A stretch of 64,000 bases of DNA from Eremophila alpestris peregrina (GCA_009792885.1 WMCF01000029.1:5226000-5289999), one strand, 5' to 3'. Shown: positions 50,601 to 63,898, counted from the stretch's first letter. Notes: generated by a model from the sequence alone, not told the origin. Numbers and translations are program-made.

Positions 50601-53600
50601 GTCAAGACTAGTGGTCAAGTTTCTTGTGGAAAGAAGAAATTCATGAAAGGATTAGGAATACAGTAATTGAAGTTATTTTGCTTGGCAGAGGCAGGCATGG
50701 ACCATACTTGAGCAAAATGTAATTGAAGCAGTGATCACATTTGGGTCTGGTACTGCCGTGTCAGGAGCCACTGACACTGTTCCAGGAGTCAGGAGACAGA
50801 GTCTGCCCCTGCTCGTGCTGGTTTAAATAACAAAGCAAAGCTGCTTCTGATTTACACTTGGGAACAGAAGCGAGCATTGTGCTTGGTATTTTCTTATCTT
50901 AAATGACAGATCCTGTTGAAGATGTGTGTTTAAACAGTTTAGACAGTGTAATTCCCTAAAAATTGCTTTCTCAGATTTTGCTGTGATTTCTATTCTATTG
51001 TTCATAATGTATGATCCACTGGTGTAATGGATCACCTGTATAAATTCCTTCACAGAGTGACAATTGACTCCCTCAGGTACCACACATTTGGCCCCTCTAA
51101 GGGAGTTCCATGGTGAGATGGGAGATATGCCCAACAGAGCACACCCTGCAAAGACATGCTTGCTGTCAGTGCTGTCCAAAAGCCTTGCTGAGGATGAGTG
51201 ACAGGTGTCTTTGCCTGAAGAGAAACATAAAAAACTCTGCAAGATTCAAACAAGGTGATTTTTAGCGGGCTGAAAAGCAGGCATCTGTCTGAGGAATAAA
51301 ACTAACCCGTATGTTGTACAAGGTAAGAGATTAATTCAGTTAGAAAATCAAAACAGAGACTGTAATTTACACATATCCAAACTACACGTTCATTGTTTTT
51401 GTTTTTTGTCCTAAACATGTTATTGCTTTCACTGCCATATAAGTTTAATGTGTCCACAAATTACATTAGATACCCATTTCCACCAGAGAATACAAGTAGA
51501 TGTCAAAATTATACCAGTGGAGAAATGCAACAAAACACTGCACTGTTTTGCTATAGGTAGGAATGAACAGGAAGCATTTTAGTATTTTGAATAATTTATT
51601 GATGCTTTTGAAAAGCAGATGTGCTCTCATTAACACTGTCTCTCTCCCCTCAGCAGCAAGATTTCTTCTGGTGCCAGTATTCTACTATTTTTTCCCACAA
51701 TTATAAAAGCAGACCACTTACTACAGAGAACTACAAACAGAACAGTCAGCCTTGCAGGAGATTTCTCAACAAGTACTATTATTTTATAAGACAAGAGCAG
51801 AAAGATCATCTGATGCTCTAAGCACCTTCCTTGATATCTGGCAGGTATCCTAGCTGTGAAAATATCAATTACTGGTGGGGAAAAATTCTCTATTTGTAGT
51901 AAATCCAATGAGCCTAACTCTGCCATGCTTGCTTACAGTGCTAATAGCTTCAGTAAAGGCATCTAAAATTAAAATTATCTTCCTTTCAGAAAGAGGAAAT
52001 AACCCTCCATGTAACCCAAATAAGAACTTGAAGTTTCTAGAAGCCAGCATTGCCCAAATGAATCTGCCTAATGTAGGAGCTAAAGGGAAGAACACAGAGT
52101 TAGAGGACAAGTTAAGAACAGGGAAGTGAGCAAGGGGTTGATTGCAAGTGTGGCTAATGAAATTATTCAAATTATTTGGAATATACAACCAAAATTCAGA
52201 ATGAAACCCAAATCTCAGTATAAAGATTCTGCTTTGCAAATACACCAAGTGACAAGAAAAAAACCCATGCATTTTTAACAAAGCATAGGAAAGTGCTTGG
52301 TCAAAGGGTTTCCAGAAAGCATTTCCAGTTAATACCATTAACTGCTAATTCATGTCATCTCACTAGCAAAGGCACTGCTGCTGTTAAAAACGAGGCTAAC
52401 ACCAGTATTATCCCTCACATGTAAAACTCACACACAGCAGTGACATACATGTACTGAACTCTGAAACCAAGTGATAAATTGCATTTCTCCTGCACCTCTG
52501 ATCGCCTCACCTGCACTCTGCCCACTAATCCATCTTTGCCAGGACTACCACTAACCTTCCAAACCTATCAGTTGCTTGCAGACAACCATCATTTTTTTCA
52601 GATAATAACCTGCTAAAAAAAATGTTTTCTTCCTTCCTACAAATGAGGAATTTTCCCCCAAAATGTATTGGTCTGAGGTTCAGGGCATTCTTGGAGCAGT
52701 GACAAGTATAAAGTCCAATATCTCAGAACACTTGAAGGTAAGAGCTGAGTCCTTTATATAAATGGGGAGGAGGCAAATATTCACTCCTCTAATTGTTCAG
52801 TATAGGCTTGACCAGATGTGCAAGTTTTTATTTTAGCCATGGTTGATCACAAGATGTCAGTTTTCCAATTTACAGTGCTGTGAGGCACAGAAAGGCTCTC
52901 AGCTCATGTTTAAATGCTCTAAAGTTAATTATTCAGGTTCTCTGCCTTGAAAGGCCTGGAAGATTAAGTTCACAATACTGAAGAAGGTCAGTACAAAGGA
53001 AGTGAAGGGCATACACACACGAGCCTTAAAAATTGCAAAATACATCTACTGCTGTGTGGCCCTATGCTTTACCAGTCTGAGTTTATTTACATCAAATCAG
53101 CTCCAAGTACATCTGAAGTCTGCCACAAGCTTGGACTTAATTTTTTTTCTTCTGTGGCATAAACAAGATACCAGGACACACTGCCAACATTTCTATTAAC
53201 TGGGTGCTTGCACAGAGAACTACTGAAATCAAGGTCTGTGCTCTGCCTCAGTTAAGGCAGGCATTTTATACTGGGAACTTGGGCTAAGCAGCACATCCCT
53301 CCACTGCACAGATAATACTCTACCAAAACACCAAAGAAACCACTGCCTCCCTTCACCTCTGTGTAATGACACCTACTGGGATGCAGGGATCTAAGACACT
53401 GTAAAACATCAAACTGCCTTTAAGCACCCCAAAGCTTTTGCACACACTCCTAAGGAAAGCTCTGTCTGTCATCTCCCTGATCTGTGACTGGTGAGTTGGC
53501 ATGATCCAGCCATGTGAGGCCTGGGGGAGAAGCAGAGCTACACATGCAGACCTGGCAGATCCTTACACCACTGGGACAACAGAACAAGGGATGATGCAAT

Positions 53601-54639
53601 TAACACTATTTAAAGACTGAAACAAAAAAGAACATTAGATGCCAGAATCAAGTTTTCTCATGACACTATTTCAGATCATATATGGCCAGCATATTTTACC
53701 TATCCCTATTTCTACAGAACCCTAGTGCAAGAGTTACATACAGGTCCATACATACCCACTGAGACAATTCTGTGCAGTTCTTTGGGTTTGCATAGAATTA
53801 ATTAAAGTAATGTAAATCTCAGAAGGATGTGAAGGTCTTGGTTGATATGGTCCCCTTCAGTAGACCTATATGTACACCTGAATTCTACAGACCTCGTACT
53901 CTGTTCAGTTTTAGTTATATTTTCATAGGACATACATTTCCCCAAGATACTGCAAACAGACCTTATTTTATTTATCATGTAGGAGTGAGAAGTTAACAGA
54001 GGTGGGATTCACACCTTGGGATCAAAGGAGCATAGATATTTGAAACCTGATGCTTATACCATTAAAATATCTGCTCTGGGATATGCTCCGTATGTTTGCC
54101 CTCTCCTCTCTCACAAGTTATATTCTGTAATAAAACCTTATATTCTCAAGATTTCTGAATATCATAAATTTACCAGAGAACTCTGCTTTAAAAGAAAAGA
54201 GCTAATACAATGAACTCTGGATGACACTGATTGACTTTTAACAACCTTTCCTGGGCTTCCACATGGTAGCAGCATTAGGCTTAGTCATAGGGACAAAGAT
54301 ATGTTTAGATTCCAAAAATTGAGTAGGTACTTGTGGACAGACCTTAAGCCAAACATAAGGAAGGGATAAGAAATCAGTGACAAATAAACATTTTATTTGC
54401 TAATTGTTTAAACAGGAGTTGCTTGTAATTACCTAAGTTTTAATGGTTTACTACAGGAAACAAAAATTCTTAGCTAACACTTTGCTTTATTAGCAGTGAA
54501 GAGGGTTGTAAATGCACTGTACTATTATCAGTGCCTTCCTTCATATGTTGTGATTATGTGTTCAGTAAATAGCAGCCAGACTAAAAAGACCTTGTTGTGA
54601 AATCAAGCAACATTAACTCATTAAGTCAATAATTCATGG
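47644..54639. other. Large spacer, nothing supported
   Basis: About 7 kb without a supported gene. The frames of 139 codons (50823-51242) and 157 codons (51865-52338), both minus strand, are opposed by open plus-strand frames and lack domains. With stops about once per 17-18 codons, roughly one frame of this size is expected by chance in 64 kb. A good pyrimidine tract and CAG at 51641-51656 opens a 55-codon plus-strand frame, too little to call. A CpG-free GC-rich patch lies at 48.09-48.15 kb. Confidence 0.45.
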
Positions 54640-54900
54640 ATTCTTTTATCTAAAGTGGCAACATCACACCATCAATTCACAAAACAGCCACTTCTCCGAA
54701 GTGTATGTGATGATAATAATGGATTTTCTAACAATACACTCTCAGAGCAAGGTCACTGTGCACAGATGCGGTGGACGCCATGATCTGACCTAGGTCAGCA
54801 AAACAAGCTTTATTATTGAACCTAATTATGAACTATCAAGATAATGGCCTAGACTAAACTGTTTCCTTAGGGATTATTTAGAAACTAGTCAGCCATTTTA
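54640..54900. promoter_or_regulatory. Candidate element with palindromic AGGTCA half-sites
   Basis: About 260 bp of unique sequence. It includes a perfect 14-bp palindrome CTGACCTAGGTCAG at 54785-54798, which is two AGGTCA nuclear-receptor half-sites in everted orientation with no spacer. A third AGGTCA lies at 54750-54755, preceded by CA as in monomeric receptor sites. Retained CpGs occur near 54769 and 54776. Nuclear receptor binding is inferred from the half-site consensus; everted repeats with zero spacing are not the most common functional arrangement, so this is tentative. Confidence 0.32.
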
Positions 54901-56089
54901 GGTTCAAATCTACTGTACAGCACTACCTTCAAATGCAGAGCAAATGCCAGGTACAGTATATATACAGACATACTACCCACCCATTTCTGAATATCCCCAC
55001 AGCTGCCAGAGACAACTCAGGTGTGCAAAGCACATATTCAAATCCAACTGAACTCAGCTTTTGATGGGGGCAATCTAGTCAAGTGAAAACACAAAGTAAA
55101 AAGCATGTGTACAAATCTTCATGGACATGCACAAAGGGGCGACAATGCAAATTTGGCTTTTGGTTTTGCTTTGGTCTAGAATTAAAAGCCTTTCAATATA
55201 TTCTGATAATAATGCAATACTAATAAGCAAAGAGAAAAGGAAGCAAAAACCTCTTTGGAATACCATAAACCAAACACAGTAACACTCACTATGTTTAAAA
55301 TCTATCTCAAATATATTCCATAAGAGAGCTCATGGAGGAAAAGTATTTCATGCATCTTACATTTCCCATAACTTAAAATAATGCAGGGAATCAATGCTGC
55401 CTAGTGTCATTTTTGCTCAGCTGAAGGTATTTTTACTTTTTCTCCCCCACCCCCAGAAGATAAAACATTTCAGTTGAGTTCACTTCTCCAGCCAGAAAAG
55501 TCATTAAAATGTTTCCTCCCCTTGTGTGCCTCACACTGTAATTCTCCCAGGTATATAGAACTGACTCATTATTATTTTATATTTCAGTCCATGTAATTAT
55601 ATCCAAGTTTCAGAAAGGAATAGTTCCTTGAGATCAGAGATCTTCTTTTGTTAGAAGTAAAGCCAACCTCTGAGTACTCCTAGCAGGGGAAGATTGATTC
55701 CCTGTATGATTCCCTCAATTATTTAAAATTATCGTGTTTTTATTTAAGGTTTTGATTCATATGATAAGAAGAGACCTAGTTTAGAGATGTTTGTTTTTCT
55801 AAGATCAGAGTTATGTTGCTGTGATAAACTTCTCACCTTTTCAGCTTCCAGTCCCAGTGAACCAGTCAACCTGTATGAATTAACATGATGTGATTGACCC
55901 TGTACCTTGCCTGTGGGTTTGTAATAAGATCCAACCCATGGGAAAACGTGCAGGGAGAAGGGAGGGGGTGGCTCAGCCTGAAACCTTTCCTTTAACTGGT
56001 TGGCCTGTGAACCCATGTGAACTGGATCTCCCATAGAAGTCGTGGTTTGAAAGTAACCCTTTCAAATCACACTTGGAAAGGTTTGCATA
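54901..56089. other. Spacer
   Basis: Noncoding. A purine-rich G-run stretch at 55949-55970 resembles a retroviral polypurine tract but no LTR-like ends were found. Frames are under 97 codons. Confidence 0.4.
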
Positions 56090-56113
56090 GCCCTAGTGCT
56101 AATACACTAGGGC
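56090..56113. repeat. 9-bp perfect inverted repeat, 6-nt loop
   Basis: GCCCTAGTG (56090-56098) pairs perfectly with CACTAGGGC (56105-56113) around CTAATA. A stable small hairpin without a T run after it. It is too short for a microRNA precursor, and flanking bases do not extend the stem. Confidence 0.8.
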
Positions 56114-58829
56114 AATTTGCAGAAAATTTCATATTCCTTCACTCCACACTGACAAAGACTGAATGCTCACAAGCTCTAGGCCAAAAGAAGCCATAAGGGA
56201 AAAGCGGTTTTTCACAAAAATCAAGATAAAAGAATGACTTTGTCATACATTGATGAAGAGAGTCTTCAGGAATAAATGTAAGATAGAAGGAGGAGAGAAA
56301 AAGACTACTTTTGCAGGGGCACTGCTGAAAAAGTTTATCATTTTTTCAGAAACAGACTTTTCTCCATTTCCTGTCTTGAATTAGTCAGGCTATGTTTATT
56401 CTGTATTAGAGTTCTATAGCAAGGCTTCTGAGTTTTTGTATAAATATTTAATATGGTCTGGAGGAATTCGAGAGTTGGGTTAGCAATAGCTGCTAGGAGA
56501 ACATTCCTAATCATGTGAGCTAAAGGCTCAAAAAAAGTATCTTTTAAAGATTTATGTAATAATTTATATGCTTTTTCTATTAATATGGCAAGAAGAAAGA
56601 GCAGAAACTTCCCAACTAGAATTAGAGGCACTGCTAGCAGCATTCTCACACGAAGTACAGGTTAGACAGCAGAACTGGATACCAGCTCTATTATGTACCA
56701 AGTGAGGTACAGAAAAATTATCAAGCATTTCTTCCAAATCCTAAAGGAGCCCAAGCCATTATTTTACAAGAAATTCAGAAGGAAAACCAAACATAAGTTA
56801 AATTCACAGGGAACTGGGCAGGGGAAGAATCCTAAGCTCCTGAAGTGCCAAGGAAGAATTTGGGAACACCAGCGAAATGCTCAACACCTGAGAACATGAA
56901 AGAGCAGAGGAAAAAAAAGTATGGCTGCACAGTGCAATAGTACTGTAAAGAAAACATGATGAAATCAGTTCTTTGAAATAAGTTTAAGAAAATATTTTTA
57001 ATAAAATACCTACATCTCCAAAAGACACCCTAAATATAAGAACCAATTGCTCCTCCCTTGAAATAAATGTAACTATACTATCTTCCAACAGAAAAGTTCT
57101 GGCTCTGAATTTAAAACCATCTGTCAGTGAAAGCAAATATTTGGTTTGAATAACTCAATAAAGAAGAGACCCAGTCCTGTTGTGGTACAGTGCTGTTTAC
57201 TCCTTCACAACAGCAGCTCAGACACCTTTCAATGAGAGCTTGATCAACATCAATAAATTTGGGACTGAAGTCTGTCTAGGCATCCAACCTGCAACATTAT
57301 TTTTTTGTACATGCTGTACTTTTACAATTCTCATGGATTTCATGAAAACATGGAGCTATCAGATAATGTCTGTATAGATATCAAAATATAGTTTTAGACA
57401 TCTAGTGGTAGGTAAATGAAAGCAAAGTTTTTCTACAATTCAACCTTCTGGAGCAATCATGCTAACTTTCCTACCCCTTATCCTCTTGCTTTTGTACCTT
57501 TGCTCCTCACCTTGCTATGGCTGCACCAGTTGCAGCAAACAGCTGGAAATGAAAACAGGTGAAAGCTGAGAACAGCACAGCAGGAAGACAAAGAGCCAGT
57601 GCTTAATAATTCTTAAAAAAATTTCTTCCCTTCTATAGGAAATAGAACACCTCAGTTTTGCATCCTTGCTCAATACTTTAACTACACTTTTAAGACAAGA
57701 TGATGACACTCATTCTTTTGCAGTGTCCTGATTTCAGGACATGGTTTCCCTGCCACAGGCTGCAAGGAGCATGAGCTGCAAGCAAAACATCACAGACATT
57801 AACACGAGTCTTCTTATTCATTTAATTGGACTTCAGTGTTTTTTTGTGGAGCAACATGAAAATGGTGGGTGTGGAAGGCACTTGAGTTACTGCATTGCTG
57901 ATTAAAATTTCTGGAATCTTTCTACAAAGGTAATGTAAAATTGTGATAACTCCAAAGAGAATTTGGTACAGTAAATTTAATAAGATACAAATGAGAGTGG
58001 GAAGCACTGAGCCATCTTTCATAAATTGTAAACATATTCATCAATCTGATTTTCTTGTGTGCCCTCACCAATGTGGTTTTACAGCACCCCCACCTTTGGG
58101 AAGCAGACCAAGCCTTTTCCATAACCTCACAATATACATGTGCTGAATCAGGGCAATGCACTTCTTCATACATAAGTGCATGCAACAAAATCAATTGTCT
58201 GGAGCATTATCTGATGTAGCCAGCCAGTGGAAGGCACTTTACATTTTGTTTATGCCTATTCCTGTTCACTGTTTTAAAATAAAGCATCTCTAAATGGCGA
58301 TAGCTTTCCACTATAATTCTGCTACATTTCTAGATTCCAGATAAGGAAGGAAATGCTGAATACACATGAGTACAAAACGTTAAGAGGCAGAATACTGTAA
58401 AACATTCAAAATTATGTGTCATTTAAGTGAATTTCAAGGATTATATATCCTCTCTCTCCTACCTTGTCTTGACTACAATACTGAAAATAGAGGTATGATT
58501 GAAAAGCATCAGGCCAATCCTTCGATAACAGCAAAGAGAAACTTCTTGGCAGACTGGATTATACTTCTAACACTGTTCTTCCCACCTTCCTACAGTCCTT
58601 AGTTATTGCCACATCCTTGCTGGAATAAACAGTTTTTATCTGATTGTGACTGCAGATAAGTATCAGGATAGCAGAGTTACCAGCTACAATAAGAGGATAC
58701 ACAGCTTTTGTGCTAATAAGCACTTCTGTTTAAATGTTAAGAGCAATTAGTCCTTTTGTGTCAACTATTGATTACGCAGACTGATAGACAAAAATCCCAC
58801 ACTGCCTCATTCTTCTTTCTCCTGGATTT
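56114..58829. other. AT-rich spacer, nothing supported
   Basis: Noncoding. A 103-codon minus-strand frame (56338-56649) is rich in Leu, Ile and Lys as expected from AT-rich sequence and has no recognised family. Nothing else supported. Confidence 0.45.
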
Positions 58830-58978
58830 CTAAAGAGCAAAATGGGCTTAAAGCAATTGTAAACCAGAATGATATTCCATCTTTGGAATCAAGAGCAGCT
58901 TAGCTGTTTGAAAGAGCAACGGCGATGGGTTTGACTATGAGTGAGAAAAGTAATTTGATGTATTTCTTTCTTTTTCAG
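58830..58978. promoter_or_regulatory. Unique block and strong splice-acceptor-like tract
   Basis: About 150 bp of unique sequence with a single retained CpG pair (near 58920), ending in a strong pyrimidine tract and CAG (58959-58978). The texture resembles conserved intronic sequence upstream of an alternatively spliced exon, but conservation is not visible here. Confidence 0.25.
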
Positions 58979-59026
58979 TGCTATTTCATGAAAATGCCCA
59001 ATTTCGATACCAGCTTTCTGGAACAA
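58979..59026 (+). other. Candidate 48-nt microexon
   Basis: A 48-nt segment lies between a strong acceptor (pyrimidine tract ending TTCTTTCTTTTTCAG at 58978) and a donor-like GTATGA at 59027. Its length is a multiple of three and two of the three frames are open: one starts CYFMKMPNFD, the other reads LFHENAQFRYQLSG. Frame-preserving short exons of this kind occur in large neuronal genes. I cannot assign a family and see no neighbouring exon in the window. The donor is only moderate, and a 48-nt open frame is easily reached by chance. Confidence 0.2.
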
Positions 59027-60872
59027 GTATGAAGAAGGGGTTTTTTTCATAGAAAGTTTGAACTATAAAAATTTTTACTTGTTTCTAATTATAACATTTT
59101 TGAAAGTGACTTTTTGGACAGTCAGCCTACATGCATTCAATTTAGAAGCTGCTTTCTAAAGAATAAACACAGTTCTAAGTCTGTGGATTTAGAATAACCT
59201 TCTGACTTAAGCAAGGGGACCAGCATGACCATAATCTTCAACCATAACTACCACATTTATATACGTGTCCAAGTGCTTTATTTACGTATCACGTAGCATC
59301 AATAAAAAGGTTTCACAGGGTCTTTTATAAAAAACTTGAAATAAGTAACAACAAGTACATTGCAATAATATGAATGCACATTCTTTCTAAAATGTAAAAA
59401 TGTTTGTTATAAAAAGATGTTAAAATAAAAAGATAGGGGTAAAATAAGGATAAAAAGCAAAATCAAAGTTTATAAAAACATACTGCTTCAAAATAGCATT
59501 TGGATTAAATTTGCTCAATCATTTCCAGATTCTAAATGTATTTAAGCTAAATATAAAGAAACACTGAAAGAGCAATTGTCTGGCAAAAGAGCCACAATTT
59601 TCATCAGTAGCAACAACAGAGTCACCAGTTACAGCAGGTGCTACAAGCCTATTACTGTATTAACTAAGTGCTTTCTATTCCTATGATTATTCCTTTAGGC
59701 ACATTTTCATCCAAACATGTGAATCCTTGAAAACCCAGAGCAAGAGAAAGTTGGAATTCAGTATCTCCAAATTTTCAGCAATTTGTTGAGGCTTCCTTTT
59801 CAAGACAGAAATATGTCAATTAAAAGAAAAGCATAACTTCTTATAATTTCATGTGAAAAGCAGCAAGGCATTTAATTTTGTATGTGAGTGCTTTTTCACA
59901 GTTTTTATATTGCTGTGCTGCTGCTTCACACAGAAGTGACTGTGAAGCCATTTCATGAACTGCTCATTGATCTCTATGAATTTATTACAAACACTCTGGA
60001 CCTTATTATAACAGCATCCTTGAAAGACAAGCATTTTGAATGTCACAAGGAGATGTTGCTGTAATAAAGGAGAATGTAATAGGCCTTCATGCACAGTATT
60101 TGTGAGCCAGAATATTTTCAAAGAGAATAATGTAAGTAAGTGCCTTATAAGGAAGGTGGACCCTATACATATTGCAGTTTGAAGATTTCTTGATATAGTA
60201 CATTAAATCTATAGAAGGATTCCGTCTTCAGACATACAAAAGAGCATATCAGCCTGTATCATATTCATGTTTTGATGAGAATACACAATTTTCCAAGAAA
60301 ACTAATACACTTTCATCACTATTTCACCTGCATCAAGATGAACACAGAGTATGAACATTTGGTACATCATCAAAACTGAAAGGAGCATTAAATTCCTGTG
60401 AATCTATAAAAGATTTCTACAAATTGATTCTAATTTCAACTTCTGTTTTGATACTTCTAATGCTATACATGTTTGGGAAGTCTGCTCTAAATACAGTATT
60501 AGGTGTCTAAAATCCTCCTGTGCTCTGGCCAGCATCTGGGCCCATAACACAACTATTCACACAAAGGAAATATAAATATAAGAGCTAAATTTATATTCAG
60601 ATAACATATAAATGTCTTCAGGGTTATTGGTATTTGACACATGCAAAATCATTGCTATGTATTTTGGCAAGTACCTATTAGCACAGTCATTTATGAAGTT
60701 TAAATGTTTAGTATTGGGTTAATCATGGCTGCATTTTAAAACCAAGTAATCTAATTACTTGACTCTGCCATATCTGATTAATGTTTTATTTTGCTAGGAT
60801 TTCTTCAGCTTAAAGATACCTTCTCTGTTGTTTTGCTTTCCATGGGCACTGTTGATCCCATTACTGAAATCT
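59027..60872. other. AT-rich spacer with A-rich tract
   Basis: Very AT-rich noncoding sequence. A strongly A-biased plus strand at about 59390-59480 contains repeated AAAAAGAT and GGATAAAAA-like words. This is low complexity rather than a defined repeat. Frames of 90 codons or fewer. Confidence 0.45.
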
Positions 60873-61367
60873 CTACTCAACCATTAGGTTACTTTTTGTA
60901 AGTGCATGCATTGCTTTTGAAAGCTGTTGAACTTCCAGATTTATGACACTGAAAATCTGAGCCATTGATCCACCCAGCAAATACATTACAGAGAGCACTG
61001 GCAATGTGCAGCAGCTGCTTTGCTGAAGAGCTATTTCAACAGGCTTCAGCCCTGACCTGGGGAAAAGAGTTGAGACTTCTTGAGTCACTGAACTTTGCAG
61101 TCTGAGCCAGAAAATGCACAAATACCATGTATTGCTACAGTGATGGCAAATTAGCAGTAATGCATAAATCTCCTTATTTAGAACCCTGGTTAGACCTTGG
61201 CATTCCCTGCAGCCAGAGTACATAGGACTAGATCTGCAAGATGTGTCCTTTAAAAACAGTCTACATTTCCTAGAAATGTGGCAGGCCTTTTCTTGAAGAT
61301 ACACCACAGTCAGAAGCTGGAGCAAGGTTTTAAATAAAACACTATTGGGACACAGCTCTGAAAACAT
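60873..61367 (-). other. Longest open frame in the window, probably not coding
   Basis: A 164-codon minus-strand frame starting at ATG. The predicted peptide is rich in Cys, Leu and Ser, with scattered Cys pairs (CREC, CHHC) that do not form a spaced zinc-binding or disulfide pattern I recognise. There is no signal peptide, no CpG-rich start region and no flanking splice sites in register. About one frame this long is expected by chance in 64 kb at this stop density. It could also be an exon of an untranslated RNA. Confidence 0.15.
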
Positions 61368-63599
61368 ACCGGGTTTTGAAACTGGTGCTGAAAGGGGATT
61401 GCCTGAAACAAGTACTAATCCTTCAAGGGCAAAACCCAGAAATGGTTGGTTTCAAAAATCTTGGTGTCAAATATTGACAAAATATAGGACAATATAGATA
61501 AATCACTCTTGATCCGCTGCCACTTTTCAGTGACAATTTTTAGTGCTCAGATGGACAGTAATATCTGAAATACAATAGCTAGCTAAACACCAAACATTCA
61601 TTAACTGAAAGGGTTCTGAACAGATCCTAAAAAACATAGAATTAGAAACAAGTTGAGTTTTAACAGCCCTACATAATTTATCTAATGCATAATGGTTTCT
61701 GAAAGATGTGTCTATCAAACTTACTTGTATTCAGCTGTACCTCAGTGTTCAGAAAGGGACAGTTTCATGTCTGAAGGAAACATTCCCTCCCAAGAACAAG
61801 CAAAAGATATTGTAAACAAATTACATAACAAAACCAAATTATACTTAATAGAATATACCTTGGGTGTAGGAATGACAATTGTAAAGCTACTTGCTTGAAA
61901 GCTTATACTGGGCTGTTTTGTTGGCAATATCAGCTACCTTTGATACAGTGAAACAACTTCTGCTGGTGCAGGATTGTCCTGATGTTCCACAATAGATGTA
62001 TTTACTTGCATAAGCATATCCTGCATGAAGAGACTAGAGCTAAGAAATCACTCTAAGAGAAAAATGTTCAGCTTCTCCAAACCAGTACACAAATGAGAAA
62101 AATGCATGTACCTCCATTTTCCTATTCTGGCAAATCAAATTAAGAAGGGCTTGGACAATGAATGAGACAGAGACAGGATGTATAATTGTGATCACCTAGG
62201 AAAGGTATAATTTACCACTGTCTTAAAAAAAAAAAAGTATAAGCAGATGCCAAGAGAATATTTATTATAAATAAGGAAGCAAGAATATCAATAGGGCAAT
62301 TCCAGAAGAGAAACATCATGGGATATATATTTCTCAGGACAGCAGTTCTTCAAGAAGAGAATTAAAGATTTCCCACCAAAAAAATCCTCCTCATTCCTTA
62401 TCAAACACCTAAAAAGGTGCTTAACAAAAAATTATTCGCAGTGAATTCTTGTAATTTTTCTCTGTTCTAACTGTTGGAAGGTGATCAGAAAGAGGCAAAA
62501 TGTAATATTTAAATTTGCCACTTGAAAGAGATGTATATAAACATTTAGAAAGAAATATACATCTGTTATTAAACATTAGATAGGAATACACTAACAATTT
62601 ACTGTAAAATCAGAAATTACAATTAATAACAACTACTGAGAGAAGGAGATAAACATATCACAAGAATTAGACTATTCTTAGATTGGGGACTTTTTTCCTT
62701 TGTGAACTTCTTTAAATGCCTGGAATTAGTTTCTTCTTTTTTCTTCATTTAACGTAAGTGTTCTCTCATGTTTTACGCAATTGGTTTACTTAAGAAAAAT
62801 AGTAGCTTCTGTATAATGTAATTTAGGACAAATTAGAAACTTTGAAATATGTTTTTGCATGGTAAAAATGATATTAATCAAGGTTTGCCACTAATACATT
62901 GACAATAATGTCTGAAATGTTTTCCTGGAATCAAAGAGAAAAAGTCTCATTTTCATAATGTATCATCTGATTAAAAAAAAAATAATTGCACTGCCATTTC
63001 TGACTGTTACAGTTATAATTACTTCTGGAGAGTCTTGTACATTCCAGCTCCTGATCTCAGTGATGATCAGAGTCCTGTGGCTGTGAGAAGGCTGATTAAG
63101 GAGCCCACCCTGAAGTGTCAGGATCTCTCTCCTGTCCTGCACAGGAAGATCCACTTGTAAATTCCAAGGTTATAAGCACAAGCTTTCAGAAAACCTCATT
63201 CAACTTCTCAAATTGGTACAATTTATGAGAGTAGGTTCCTACTTAAGGACAGAAGAAACTCTGAGTAGCTGTTTAGCAAGCAAGATCTAAGCTCAATTTT
63301 CAAGAGCAACTTTTTTTTTCCTAAAGAATTAATTAAGTTAAAACATTGTTCCTGCAGCCAAAACTTGATACACTGATGCAGAAAGATTAATACAGCTAAG
63401 CATCACAGAGATGAAGAATTTCCTTCTAATTAAAACTTTCTGGCAAGATAACTGAATTGCCCTCGTATTAAAGATTAATGCTTTTGATAGCTTTGATGGC
63501 TCAATATCCCCTGTAAATCATAAGAGTAAGATGCTTAAAAAATTGATTCAAGCTTATTAATTGCAAAAATAAAATATCACAGCATCTGCAGCAACTATA
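61368..63599. other. AT-rich spacer, nothing supported
   Basis: Very AT-rich noncoding sequence with A12 at 62225-62236 and A10 near 62973. All frames are under 70 codons. No repeats or motif clusters recognised. Confidence 0.45.
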
Positions 63600-63898
63600 A
63601 AAAGTTGAGTAGCAATCACTGGCAAGTTAATTTTTATTTCTTTTTAGCACGCTGCATTAGTGGAGTAACTAAAGCATTGCTGCCTCAGGGCTGCATTTTG
63701 CAGCTTCCCCATATTAGACAAACATTCACTGACCCATGTGGTTTTATGGAAACTTTGGTGTTTACAAGAATAAAGTTGTTTTCCCTTCAGCACGTCTGCA
63801 GCCAGGCATTAACCTGTCCTTACCCAGAGACAGCATATGCCAAGAAAATAAGCTTCCAGCAGGTGGAAACACAGAATCATTCCAAGGTTAAGCCTTGA
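63600..63898 (+). other. Exon-like or conserved block near right edge
   Basis: A pyrimidine tract and AG at 63646-63647 precede a frame that stays open to the TGA at 63896-63898 (about 83 codons after the AG). The block is less AT-rich than its neighbours and contains a forkhead-type TGTTTAC near 63760. The peptide has no recognised domain and there is no donor, so it would have to be a terminal exon; a conserved noncoding element is equally likely. Confidence 0.18.

Noticed and set aside
51865..52338. 157-codon minus-strand frame, opposed by an 84-codon plus-strand frame
   Set aside because: Low stop density on both strands, AT-driven Phe/Leu/Ile composition and no family resemblance.
55949..55972. 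Purine-rich G tract resembling a retroviral polypurine tract
   Set aside because: No LTR ends, primer-binding site or retroviral reading frames nearby.
60873..61367. 164-codon minus-strand frame as a protein gene
   Set aside because: Expected about once per 64 kb by chance at this stop density. It has no recognised domain, no promoter-like sequence and no splice context.
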